Shown here in pieces: positions 49,211 through 57,773 of a DNA stretch of 64,000 bases; position 1 is the stretch's first letter, and each line of letters begins with the position of its first letter. The notes beneath the pieces were generated by a model. The model made no database searches and was not told the DNA's origin. It saw only the letters and a program-made list of their open reading frames with translations. The stretch is from NCBI RefSeq assembly GCF_900128895.1, contig NZ_FSQW01000001.1, positions 1 through 64,000 on the forward strand, read 5' to 3'. The position numbers and the translations under genes are program-made. This DNA is from Parasphingorhabdus marina DSM 22363 (GTDB lineage Bacteria; Pseudomonadota; Alphaproteobacteria; Sphingomonadales; Sphingomonadaceae).

Positions 49211-50131
49211 TTACTTGATCGCGCCGCCCGCAATCAGTCGGGGCAGCATCGTCAGCGCGCCGAGGATTGGCCATTTGCGCTGCCAGGGTTTGATCACATA
49301 GTCGGTCCCCGCATGGCGGTTGATCTTCCAGGCCAGATAATCGATCCCGCCGGCATAGGTCCCCGACGCCTTGGCCAGGCGGGCCAGTGTCAGCAGCTTG
49401 CCATTCCGGCGCAGGGCCTTCCAGCGTTTCTCGGCCGCAGGCGTGGTCAGGTTCAGGGCCTCCGCCGGATCCTGCTGCTGCATCGTGACCATGGTCGCCA
49501 GGCCGATGCGATCATAGCGTCCCGGATCCGCGTCCACGACCGAGCCTGGGCGATTGGCACGTTCTGCACGCAATTCGGCACCATAGGTGAGCTCAAATCC
49601 GTGGCGATAGATACGCTCGGGCGTTTGCGGCTGTGTCCCCAGCACGGGAATGGTCAGCTCGAACAGCGTGATCGACGCCTGTTCGATCGCGGCCACCGCC
49701 TTGTCCCGGGCGACATCGTCGGCGCTCCAGACAAGCCGTGACGGCTGGGCAAAGCGGGCCCAGACGCTGACCGCACTGGCCTCTGGCCGGTTCAGCCGGA
49801 GAAAGTCCGCTTCGCTGAGCACGGCCACCTTGGCGACCAGGCCGTCATGTTCGGCGGGAAACACATTGGGCGGCAGCAGCCGGTTCGCCCCCACCAGCCA
49901 GCTTTTCCCGTATGCGGCTTCATAGCTGGACACGATCAGATAGAAATCGAGCATTTGCCCGTCCAGCTCAGTGGTGCGCAAACAGGAACCATAGAACAGG
50001 ACCGCGCGGGCGGCCTCGCCATATTGCGCAGCAATGTCGGCGGCAAAATCCGACACACGCACATCGACGGGTTCCGCCAGCTCTTCAGTGATCAGGGGTG
50101 TCAGGTCGCTCACGCGAAGGCCCTGGCTCAA
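49211..50131 (-). CDS. Nucleotidyltransferase-like protein beside the lipid kinase
   Basis: A 306-residue protein with an N-terminal segment like a pol-beta-type nucleotidyltransferase: LFYGSCLRTTELDGQMLDFY (residues 45-64), with Gly48-Ser49 and acidic residues Asp57 and Asp62. The C-terminus is basic and hydrophobic. I do not recognise the family. The start is TTG at 50131, which overlaps the kinase stop (TTGA); GTG at 50113 is an alternative. The coupling to a ceramide-kinase-like gene suggests a role in sphingolipid headgroup assembly; this is inference. Confidence 0.65.
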   Translation of the reverse strand: MSQGLRVSDLTPLITEELAEPVDVRVSDFAADIAAQYGEAARAVLFYGSCLRTTELDGQMLDFYLIVSSYEAAYGKSWLVGANRLLPPNVFPAEHDGLVAKVAVLSEADFLRLNRPEASAVSVWARFAQPSRLVWSADDVARDKAVAAIEQASITLFELTIPVLGTQPQTPERIYRHGFELTYGAELRAERANRPGSVVDADPGRYDRIGLATMVTMQQQDPAEALNLTTPAAEKRWKALRRNGKLLTLARLAKASGTYAGGIDYLAWKINRHAGTDYVIKPWQRKWPILGALTMLPRLIAGGAIK

Positions 50132-51102
50132 GCGGCAAGCTTCAGAAAGGAAACCGGCTTGGTCGATTTGAGGACAATCGGACGGCCCTCCTGGGCGCGG
50201 AACAGCTCGCCGTCCATCAGCACATTGCTGTTTTTCCCTTCAATGCGGATCGTGTCACCCTGCTCGAAATGAATGCCCTTCTGTCGCTTCTGTCCGAGGC
50301 GGCCGGATATGACCGCGAACAGGAACCGCAAAATGGCACCCGCCTGCTGATCAATCGCAACCAGCTGCATGCGGCCGCGAATTTTCTTGCTGCGCGCAAA
50401 ACGTCGCATCAGCAGCAATTTCTCAAGAGTGGTTACGATCAGCACCGCAAAATTACCCTGATACTCGCCTTCCCGGATCAGCGAGATCTTCACTGGCGAA
50501 GGCCGGTTGGGCAGGAATTTCGCGCGCAGGCCAAACAGGACTGAAGCCAGCGCGGCAATCGCCGTCAGCACATGTGCCGCCGCATTGGGCAGACCCAGAG
50601 GATAGATTTTATGGCGGCAATAAAGAATGAATTCCGAGAGGCCGGCACCGCCGAGGAACATGCCGAGCACCACCTTGCTGTCCTTGCTGCCGTCCGAAAG
50701 GGCAATCAGCTCGCGATCAACCAGATGCTCGTGCAGGTCATGTTTGGCCATCTCGACAATGCGTTCGAGCGCCTTGAGCGGGTCGCCTTCTGCGCCAAGA
50801 TCGAGCGCGATCAGATTGGTTTTGCCGTTGGGCAGGACCGCCACCGGCGGCGGATTGTCTCCGAAATGGCCGCCCTGATGAAGCTCGGTTAGCGCCGCCT
50901 GAACCGTCCCGTCGCCGCCATTGATGACCAGCACTTTTGGCTTGACCCGGGCAATGGTTTCCAGCGCTCTCGCTATTTCGTCGACTGTATCGACTTCATA
51001 GTGAAATACATCGCTCGTCTTGACACAATAGGAGCGCACCTCGGGCAGAATCGCCCGGTTTCCCGTGGAGTTGGGATTGGAGAGGAGCGCGACATTGGCC
51101 AT
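50128..51102 (-). CDS. cpgB: DAGK-family lipid kinase, probable ceramide kinase (CpgB-like)
   Basis: A 324-residue lipid kinase of the diacylglycerol/sphingosine kinase superfamily. The nucleotide loop is GGDGTVQ (62-68). The second motif is LPNGKTN (90-96) in place of the usual PxGTxN. SNPNSTGN near residue 8 is the conserved start. A DAGK-type ceramide kinase (CpgB) in the Caulobacter sphingolipid locus makes ceramide 1-phosphate for an anionic headgroup; this gene sits in the matching context. The functional assignment is by analogy. Confidence 0.78.
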   Translation of the reverse strand: MANVALLSNPNSTGNRAILPEVRSYCVKTSDVFHYEVDTVDEIARALETIARVKPKVLVINGGDGTVQAALTELHQGGHFGDNPPPVAVLPNGKTNLIALDLGAEGDPLKALERIVEMAKHDLHEHLVDRELIALSDGSKDSKVVLGMFLGGAGLSEFILYCRHKIYPLGLPNAAAHVLTAIAALASVLFGLRAKFLPNRPSPVKISLIREGEYQGNFAVLIVTTLEKLLLMRRFARSKKIRGRMQLVAIDQQAGAILRFLFAVISGRLGQKRQKGIHFEQGDTIRIEGKNSNVLMDGELFRAQEGRPIVLKSTKPVSFLKLAA

Positions 51103-51136
51103 TAGCTGCGGCCTGCCAAACGAGAGAGGGTCTGGA

Positions 51137-51619
51137 TCATCTGTATTTCATCCGGATATTGATGGATTTCACTTCATTGCCGACGGCAAAGGCGGTTTTC
51201 TTGTAGCTTGGCTTGCCAAGATTGAAGATGTTGATGCTGGGGTTATTCGACATTCCGCCACCATCGCTGAAGATGTCAGTCTTGCCATTATTGTTGATAT
51301 CATGGCGAACCGCGACGGCGTAATTTCCTGCAGCTTCAATCGGCAGACAGAATTGCATGTCACCCTTGCGCGCAGGCACTTCGACCCGGTGCAGCCAGGC
51401 GCCTTTCTTGAGCCATTCCGATTTGGTGCCGCGATAGGTCTGCACCCGCATCATGCCGGTTCCGGCCTTGACGCCGCTGATCTTGACCAGCACGGCAGAG
51501 CCGTTGCTGCCATTGCAGCGGCTGAGGTCGTTGTCGATTTTCTGACGACCGGCTTCGGCAGGGGCGGCAGCCACCAGAATCAGGGTTGAAAGGGCAGAAA
51601 CTGCTGCAATTTTCAACAT
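51137..51619 (-). CDS. DUF2141 exported protein
   Basis: A 160-residue secreted protein: signal peptide to about residue 23 (APAEAG), then the DUF2141 domain with VAVRHDINNNGKTDIFSDGG, a pattern that may bind calcium, and two cysteines. It is probably periplasmic. AGGAG lies ten bases before the ATG. It is 34 bp upstream of the lipid kinase in the same direction, so the three minus-strand genes may form one operon. Function unknown. Confidence 0.9.
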   Translation of the reverse strand: MLKIAAVSALSTLILVAAAPAEAGRQKIDNDLSRCNGSNGSAVLVKISGVKAGTGMMRVQTYRGTKSEWLKKGAWLHRVEVPARKGDMQFCLPIEAAGNYAVAVRHDINNNGKTDIFSDGGGMSNNPSINIFNLGKPSYKKTAFAVGNEVKSINIRMKYR

Positions 51620-51744
51620 GACGAGAATACTCCTAGACGTTATACACCCACCTGTACTCCGGCGGGTGATGGTATTTGCCCCTTTAATAGCGATTCATAT
51701 GACCTTGATTTGCGGCAGAAACATGGTGAGAGGGCGACGATAAG

Positions 51745-52956
51745 TTGAAATTGTTCACTTCCACCGACCGCTATATCGCCCGGCTGGTTGCGGTGCCCCT
51801 GTTTGGGACACTGGTTATTGCCGCAATGTTGCTGGTTCTTGAAAAAATGTTGCGTCTGTTCGACTTCGTGGCGGCCGAAGGCGGCCCGGTCAGTGTGGTC
51901 TGGCGGATGCTGGCCAATCTGATCCCGGAATATCTGTCTCTTGGCATTCCGATCGGGCTGCTGCTCGGCATATTGCTGGCTTTTCGCCGGCTGGCGCTGA
52001 GCTCCGAACTCGATGTTTTCCGGGCCGTCGGACAAGGCTATGGCCGGCTGCTCCGGGTTCCCTACATGTTTGCGATCGCACTGGCGCTGGTCAATCTCAC
52101 GCTGGTCGGCTTCATCCAGCCGCTATCCCGCTATTATTACGAAGAATTGCGGTTTGAACTGCGGTCTGGCGCACTGGGTGCCTCGATCAAGGTCGGCGAG
52201 TTTACCAGCCTCGGGCAGCGCATGACCATGCGGATCGAGGAAAGCCGGGACAATGGCACACGGCTCAGCGGCATGTTTGTCCGCGCCGAAAACCGCGAAG
52301 GTCAGATTGTCTCGGTTACCGCGAAAAATGGCCAGTTTCTCGCAACGGATGATCCTGACACGATCATCTTGCGGCTGTCCAATGGTGTCCTGATCCATGA
52401 CGCGCCGAATTATGATCAGCCCAGGGTCCTGAGTTTCAGCAGCCACGACCTGCCCATCGACCTGCCGGACATTGCCGCGTTCCGGCAACGGGGGGAAAAG
52501 AATCTCGAATATACCATCCCCGAACTGGTGCGCGTCGGGCTCGATACCAGCCGGACCGAGACCCAGCGCAATGAATCCCGCGCAAATTTCCATTTCCGCA
52601 TGGTGGAAGTGGTGATGATGCTGCTGATGCCGCTGCTCGCGGTGGCCCTCGCGATTCCGCCCAAAAGATCGAATTCCGCGCTGGGCGTATTTCTGTCGAT
52701 CATCATGATTGTGACCTATCACAAGGTCAATCAATATGGAGAGGATATCGGTGCGCTCGGCATTGTCGATCCGATCATCGCTCTCTGGGTGCCGTTCTTT
52801 GTCTTCTCCGCGCTGATCATATGGATGTATCACATGGTTGCCCATGTCCCCGGTGGTCAGCCGATCGGAGCGCTGGAAAAAGGATTCTCGAAATTCGGCG
52901 GCGTGTTCAAGGGTCTGCTCAATTTCAATCGCAAGCGAGCCAATGTGAATGACTGA
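51745..52956 (+). CDS. lptF: LPS export ABC transporter permease LptF
   Basis: A 403-residue inner-membrane permease of the YjgP/YjgQ family. Three N-terminal helices (about 15-130), a periplasmic beta-jellyroll (about 140-270) and three C-terminal helices (about 285-385) follow the family plan. With LptG and LptB it drives lipid transport across the envelope. The start is TTG at 51745; no ATG lies before the first helix, so the rare start is needed. lptG follows after 33 bp. Confidence 0.92.
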   Translation: MKLFTSTDRYIARLVAVPLFGTLVIAAMLLVLEKMLRLFDFVAAEGGPVSVVWRMLANLIPEYLSLGIPIGLLLGILLAFRRLALSSELDVFRAVGQGYGRLLRVPYMFAIALALVNLTLVGFIQPLSRYYYEELRFELRSGALGASIKVGEFTSLGQRMTMRIEESRDNGTRLSGMFVRAENREGQIVSVTAKNGQFLATDDPDTIILRLSNGVLIHDAPNYDQPRVLSFSSHDLPIDLPDIAAFRQRGEKNLEYTIPELVRVGLDTSRTETQRNESRANFHFRMVEVVMMLLMPLLAVALAIPPKRSNSALGVFLSIIMIVTYHKVNQYGEDIGALGIVDPIIALWVPFFVFSALIIWMYHMVAHVPGGQPIGALEKGFSKFGGVFKGLLNFNRKRANVND

Positions 52957-52989
52957 TCTTTCTTTCCCTGCACGGCGAGGTCGAAGCGC

Positions 52990-54078
52990 ATGAACTTTTT
53001 CCCGTCCCGCACCCTGTCCGTCTACATGGCGCGCATGTTCCTGATCCGGGTGTTCAGCGTTGTCGCCCTGCTCGTCGTCGTCCTGATGTCGCTCGACCTG
53101 CTTGGGCAGAGCGGCAAGATTTTCGCCTATCCGGGCAATGGCGAGGCGGAATTATGGACCTACACATCCTTGCGTCTTCCGCAGATTTTCGCCTTCGCCC
53201 TTCCCTTTTCGGTATTGCTCGGCACCCTGATCACGCTCGCCACGCTCAATCAGAACAGCGAAGTGGTTTCGATGAAGGCTGGCGGCCTGTCCGCCCACCA
53301 GATCCTGGCGCCGTTGATCCTTGCCAGCATGGGAGTGGCGATCGTGTCCTTCCTGTTCAACGAAATTGTGGTCGCGCCGGCTACCGCCCGGCTTTCGGCC
53401 TGGGAGAAAGTGGAATTCGGTCCCATTCCGGAAGCCAGCAACGTCCGGTCGCGGGTCTGGGTGCGTGATGGAAATAATCTGATCAATGCGCGAACTGTAA
53501 TCGGCAACGGCAGGTCGGTTCTCCTGAAGGACATCACGGTCTATAACCGGTCCGAAAGCGGCCTGAGCAGCGTGATACAGGCCGATGAAGGCCGCTATGG
53601 CGGCGATATATGGACGCTTTCGACGGTTACCCGGTTTGATGTCGCCAGCGGCACCGAACAAAAACTGGAAACGCTGGAAATCGGTGGCAACCTGACTCCG
53701 GACCAGTTTACCCTGTCAGATGTCAGCGCGGACGCCCTGTCCTTCCCGGAACTGCGCAGCGCCATCCAGCAGCTCAAGGAAGCCGGCCGACCGACGGCAA
53801 AGCTGGAAGCCAGTCTGTGGCACAAATTGTCGGGACCGCTCTCGGTTGTGCTTATGCCCTTGCTCGGTGCGGTGGCTGCCTTCGGACTGGCCCGGTCGGG
53901 CCAGCTGTTTCTGCGCGCCGTTATTGGCATGGCGCTCGGCTTCACCTATTTCGTGGCGGACAATTTCGCGCTCGCAATGGGGAATATCGGCGCCTACCCG
54001 CCCTTTCTGGCGGCCTGGGCACCGTTCCTGCTGTTTTTCCTGATCGGCGAAACGGTATTGGTTCGCACCGAAGAATAG
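52990..54078 (+). CDS. lptG: LPS export ABC transporter permease LptG
   Basis: A 362-residue partner of LptF with the same layout: N-terminal helices (about 15-130), a periplasmic domain with WVRDGNNLINAR, and C-terminal helices ending before VRTEE. It sits in the inner membrane as an LptF-LptG dimer on LptB. The cargo in a sphingomonad may be glycosphingolipid instead of LPS, given the surrounding ceramide genes. Its stop is seven bases from the convergent desaturase stop. Confidence 0.92.
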   Translation: MNFFPSRTLSVYMARMFLIRVFSVVALLVVVLMSLDLLGQSGKIFAYPGNGEAELWTYTSLRLPQIFAFALPFSVLLGTLITLATLNQNSEVVSMKAGGLSAHQILAPLILASMGVAIVSFLFNEIVVAPATARLSAWEKVEFGPIPEASNVRSRVWVRDGNNLINARTVIGNGRSVLLKDITVYNRSESGLSSVIQADEGRYGGDIWTLSTVTRFDVASGTEQKLETLEIGGNLTPDQFTLSDVSADALSFPELRSAIQQLKEAGRPTAKLEASLWHKLSGPLSVVLMPLLGAVAAFGLARSGQLFLRAVIGMALGFTYFVADNFALAMGNIGAYPPFLAAWAPFLLFFLIGETVLVRTEE

Positions 54079-54084
54079 CCGCGA

Positions 54085-55194
54085 TCAGGCGGACCCGGTG
54101 CGAGCCGATCCGCGGACCAGGCCCATGATCAGCGCCCAAAGGCTTTTGTAGTTGCCCTTTGCATAGGTCGACCCTTCCGGCAGCTCCCGCGCGATCCGGC
54201 GATGGGCTTCGCCCAAGGCGTGGTAAGGCAGGCCCGGCAGGAGGTGATGCAGGGCGTGATAGCGCAGACCAACCGGCGCCCACAGTGCCGGCAGGGTTGC
54301 CGGCGGCGGGACATTGACGCTGTCGAGATATTGCGCGGTAACAGTCATTTCCTCACCGTCATTTTCCCACAGATGCGCAACCAGCGTCCGGATCTGGTTG
54401 AGGACGACACTGCCGGACATCACCAGCAGGAAGATCACAAATGCCCGCACCGGGATGACCTGCAGGGCAACCATGGCCATCAGGGCGATCGCCCAGATGC
54501 TGGCGGCTATTTCGCTGACCAGCCAGCGGCGGCGGAGATCGCCTTCCGGCGGTTTGCGACGAAATTCCGGATTGATGATCAGGCCGGAATAGCGTTCGAC
54601 GACCAGCTTGCGGAGCGGCGGAATCACAAAGGACAGCGGCGTCAGCACACCGAAACGGAACAAGAGCGCGATCGGCGCCAGAGACGCCACGACCACAAAC
54701 AACGGCACGGTCCAGGGCTTCATCAGCGCCAGCGGCAAATATTCCGGATCTTCGATCGTTCCGTATTTTTTGGTCCGGTGATGGATACTGTGCACGCCTT
54801 CATACATGAAGGACGGAATCAGCATCGGCACGCCGAACAGGGCATTCCATGCAAAATGAAAGCCCGGCAGGGCATTGCGGCGGACATGGGTCAGCTCGTG
54901 AATGAAACTGCCCGCACGATAGAGTGCAAGAACGGCAATCAGGCCGGAAAACAGGGCCACAGCGACCGACGGTGCGAAAATCGCAGCGAACAGGGCAGCA
55001 TAGCCGATCCCCGCCGAAAGGAGGAAATCCGTCCAGTAAATGGCGGGTTTTGCGCCATGCAGGTCTCGGGTGACCTTGGCGGCCGTGCGGATGAGATGCG
55101 TGTCTTCGGCCACGCGTGACCGGGCCGCGCCGTCATCGACGGCTCCTGCAGCATATTCGCGGGCATCCTGTGCCGGGGGAAACGAACTGTCCAT
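54085..55194 (-). CDS. Membrane fatty acid desaturase
   Basis: A 369-residue di-iron membrane enzyme. The three histidine boxes are HELTH (99-103), HSIHH (135-139) and HALHH (313-317), with about four membrane helices between. Such enzymes desaturate or hydroxylate acyl or sphingoid chains. The position, divergent from the bCerS-like gene, makes a sphingolipid chain a plausible substrate, but a phospholipid acyl chain is equally possible. Confidence 0.9.
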   Translation of the reverse strand: MDSSFPPAQDAREYAAGAVDDGAARSRVAEDTHLIRTAAKVTRDLHGAKPAIYWTDFLLSAGIGYAALFAAIFAPSVAVALFSGLIAVLALYRAGSFIHELTHVRRNALPGFHFAWNALFGVPMLIPSFMYEGVHSIHHRTKKYGTIEDPEYLPLALMKPWTVPLFVVVASLAPIALLFRFGVLTPLSFVIPPLRKLVVERYSGLIINPEFRRKPPEGDLRRRWLVSEIAASIWAIALMAMVALQVIPVRAFVIFLLVMSGSVVLNQIRTLVAHLWENDGEEMTVTAQYLDSVNVPPPATLPALWAPVGLRYHALHHLLPGLPYHALGEAHRRIARELPEGSTYAKGNYKSLWALIMGLVRGSARTGSA

Positions 55195-55352
55195 ATCTAC
55201 CTGTCTCTGTTACGCGCCGCCTACAGCAGCATATCATGGCACAAAAAAGGCCTGAATATGTTTGCGACGGCGTTTCCTTGCCCGATCCTGCTCTTGACAT
55301 GATCGGGAAATTGTCGCCACAGCCTGCCTGAACGAAAAGGAACGGACATTCC

Positions 55353-56510
55353 GTGGGAACAGCAGACATAGTCATCGAACCGGTCACAACCAAGGCCCAG
55401 ACAAAGCAGTTTGTCGAATGTGCCTATCGGATCAACGCCGATGATCCGCATTGGGTACCGCCCCTGAAATCAGAGGTTTACGCCCTGCTGACCCCTGGAA
55501 AAAACCCGTTTTTCGAACATGCCAGGGTCCAGTTGTATCTGGCCCGGCAGGACGGCAGGGTGACAGGGCGGATCAGCGCGCATATCGACGAACTGGCGCT
55601 CGCCCAGCCCGCGGAACAGGGCATGGGGCCGGGCACCGGAAACTGGGGCATGCTGGAGGCGGAAAGCGAAGCCGTGGCCGTAGCGCTGATCCGGCAGGCA
55701 GAAAGCTGGCTAAAAGAACAGGGCATGCACCGCGTACTGGCGCCCCTCAGCCTGTCTGTCTGGGATGAACCCGGCCTGCTGACCATGGGGCACGACCATC
55801 CGCCGACTGTGATGATGGGCCATAACAAGCCCGACTATCAGGACTGGATCGAGGCCATGTCCTATTCTCCGGCGAAGCTGCTCCATACCTATGCGCTGGA
55901 AGTCAAGGACGGCTTTCCCAGACTGATCGAACGGATTATCGCCTCTGGTGAACGCAATGACAAACTTGTCATCCGGCCGGTCGACAAGAAGCATTTCGAC
56001 CGGGATGCAGCGATCATCATGGGTCTGCTGAACGATGCATGGTCGGCCAACTGGGGCTTCGTTCCCCTGACCGATACCGAAATCGCGCATGTCGGCAAAA
56101 AGCTGAAAGCCATCGTCTATGAAGATCTGATCATGATCGCGGAGCTGGAAGGAGAGCCAGTGGCGTTCATGATGACGCTGCCGGATCTCAACGAGAAGCT
56201 CAAACCGATGAAAGGCAGTTTGCTGCCGTTCAACTGGATCAAACTGCTCTGGTGGCTGAAATTTCCCACAGCGAAAACCATGCGGGTCCCACTGATGGGC
56301 GTGAAGCGGGAGCTGCAGAACAGCCGCCTCGCCAGCCAGCTCGCCTTCATGATGATCGAATATATCCGGCGCAAGGCGGTCGCCAATTTCGGAACCGAGC
56401 AAGCGGAAATCGGCTGGATTCTCGAAGACAATCAGGGGATGGTGGCAATTGCCGACGCCATCAAGTCGGAGATCAACCGGACCTACACACTCTACGAAAA
56501 AAATATTTGA
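55353..56510 (+). CDS. bcerS: GNAT-family N-acyltransferase, probable bacterial ceramide synthase
   Basis: A 385-residue protein with GNAT-type architecture: an N-terminal VECAYRINADDPHWVPPL, ERIIASGERNDKLVIRPVD, and a C-terminal segment with AEIGWILEDNQGMVAIADAI. In Caulobacter a GNAT protein of this size and context (bCerS) N-acylates 3-ketosphinganine. The matching locus supports the same role here. The start codon is GTG at 55353, with GGA about seven bases before it. A hairpin follows the stop. Confidence 0.78.
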   Translation: MGTADIVIEPVTTKAQTKQFVECAYRINADDPHWVPPLKSEVYALLTPGKNPFFEHARVQLYLARQDGRVTGRISAHIDELALAQPAEQGMGPGTGNWGMLEAESEAVAVALIRQAESWLKEQGMHRVLAPLSLSVWDEPGLLTMGHDHPPTVMMGHNKPDYQDWIEAMSYSPAKLLHTYALEVKDGFPRLIERIIASGERNDKLVIRPVDKKHFDRDAAIIMGLLNDAWSANWGFVPLTDTEIAHVGKKLKAIVYEDLIMIAELEGEPVAFMMTLPDLNEKLKPMKGSLLPFNWIKLLWWLKFPTAKTMRVPLMGVKRELQNSRLASQLAFMMIEYIRRKAVANFGTEQAEIGWILEDNQGMVAIADAIKSEINRTYTLYEKNI

Positions 56511-56528
56511 GCGAACAAGTAATGCAGC

Positions 56529-56555
56529 AACGGGAGCGAGCCTTTCCCGCTCCCG
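56529..56555. terminator. Hairpin terminator between convergent genes
   Basis: ACGGGAGCG at 56529-56537 and CGCTCCCGT at 56547-56555 are perfect 9-bp arms around a nine-base loop. It lies between convergent stops (56510 and 56575). There is no clear T tract. Confidence 0.6.
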
Positions 56556-56574
56556 TCAATATTCTCAGTGTTGA

Positions 56575-56994
56575 TCATCCGCGTCCATCGGCAGGAGCAG
56601 CATATCTGACGCCGTGTTCGGCAAGGTCCTCACGATCAATGCGTTCGTGAATCCAGTCCGCAACCTTTTGCCCGTAGCGGGCGATTGAATGCATGTTGAA
56701 AAAGTGCATGAATCCCAGCACCAATATCGCGACCCCGACCTTCCAGGCGAGGAACCGGATAACTTCAACAGCCGTTTGCGGTTCATCTGCGTAGCTCAGG
56801 GCAATAGCGATGAATCCGAGATTCACGAGATAGAACCCCACCACCAGCAAATGATTTACGGACGTGGCCAGTTCCTGATCATGGCCGAAACAGCGCACAA
56901 GGAAAACCAGTCCGTTTCGGGAAAGCGTGTGAGCCACCCAGATCGTCATGCCAATGGCAAGGACAAGGTACAAAGCGTAAGCAATTATCGTCAT
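56575..56994 (-). CDS. Small multi-pass membrane protein
   Basis: A 139-residue protein with three predicted membrane helices (about 5-20, 48-66 and 82-100) and a charged C-terminal tail. I do not recognise the family. GGAG lies six bases before the ATG. A dyad nearly identical to the one at the GbsR-type gene lies 27-50 bp upstream, so it is a likely target of that regulator. Function unknown. Confidence 0.75.
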   Translation of the reverse strand: MTIIAYALYLVLAIGMTIWVAHTLSRNGLVFLVRCFGHDQELATSVNHLLVVGFYLVNLGFIAIALSYADEPQTAVEVIRFLAWKVGVAILVLGFMHFFNMHSIARYGQKVADWIHERIDREDLAEHGVRYAAPADGRG

Positions 56995-57020
56995 GACAAA
57001 CTCCAGTTTTTGTATTTCAT

Positions 57021-57044
57021 TTATTTCTGTAATTTCCGAAATTA
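57021..57044. promoter_or_regulatory. Operator-like motif upstream of the membrane protein gene
   Basis: The 24-bp segment starting TTATTTCTGTA at 57021 matches 21 of 24 bases of the dyad centre at 57655-57678. ATTTC and GAAAT half-sites keep the same spacing. It is probably bound by the same regulator. Confidence 0.6.
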
Positions 57045-57084
57045 ATAGGTGAATGAAAATCCTGTCATATGTTTCTCCTGTTGT

Positions 57085-57648
57085 TCAGTTGTTTGGGGTG
57101 GATGAACCGGGGACGAACCTGGCGACCTTGGAACCCAGCTTCATCAAGGCAATCAACGTGGATTTCTTGAGGCCGCGAACCTGCAGATACCAGCCTGTGA
57201 GTGTCGAAATAAACTCGTGCATCCGGCCAATACGTTGACGGACATGCCCGGGTATTTCTTCGCGGCCGGCCATACGTTCGCTCAGTTCGCCAAGGCGGGC
57301 AATAATCGGGTCGATCTCGCGTCGCTTGCGCTCTGCAACAATGGCCATGAACATGTCCCAGAGATCCAGCTCTGCGACAAAGTGATCGCGGCGATCCCCA
57401 ACCACATGAGTGCGACGTACAATATTATAGCCCTGGAGCTCCTTCAGCGCCGTCGACACGTTGGATCGTGCGAGGGACAGCGATTCACAAATCTCTTCTG
57501 CATGAAGGGGCCGGTCGGACAGATAGAGTAACGCATGAATCTGGGATACAGAGCGGTTCACACCCCAATGACTGCCCATTTCCCCCCAATGGAGAATATA
57601 TTCCTGGGCTTCCGGGATCCTGGTTACGCTCATCGGTCGACTCACCAT
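57085..57648 (-). CDS. GbsR/MarR-type transcriptional regulator
   Basis: A 187-residue regulator with a MarR/GbsR winged helix: SQIHALLYLSDRPLHAEEI then CESLSLARSNVSTALKELQGY (about 36-74). The C-terminal half is helical. The start at 57648 lies inside the left arm of a large dyad, which suggests autorepression; an ATG at 57633 is an alternative. The adjacent membrane protein gene carries the same motif. Confidence 0.88.
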   Translation of the reverse strand: MVSRPMSVTRIPEAQEYILHWGEMGSHWGVNRSVSQIHALLYLSDRPLHAEEICESLSLARSNVSTALKELQGYNIVRRTHVVGDRRDHFVAELDLWDMFMAIVAERKRREIDPIIARLGELSERMAGREEIPGHVRQRIGRMHEFISTLTGWYLQVRGLKKSTLIALMKLGSKVARFVPGSSTPNN

Positions 57649-57689
57649 ATTCCTTTATTTCTGTATTTTCTGAAATAAAGGAATATGGT
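57644..57689. promoter_or_regulatory. Long perfect dyad over the start of the GbsR-type gene
   Basis: Arms 57644-57661 (ACCATATTCCTTTATTTC) and 57672-57689 are perfect 18-bp reverse complements with a 10-bp spacer. The left arm contains the start codon of the regulator gene. It is a very strong candidate for an autoregulatory operator. Confidence 0.75.
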
Positions 57690-57773
57690 TGTTTGTCAAA
57701 TAGTTTTGAACCTAATTGTGACTCGCTTGGGGACAATGGGATCCGCTGCACAATTCTGCGACGATCCGGCTCC

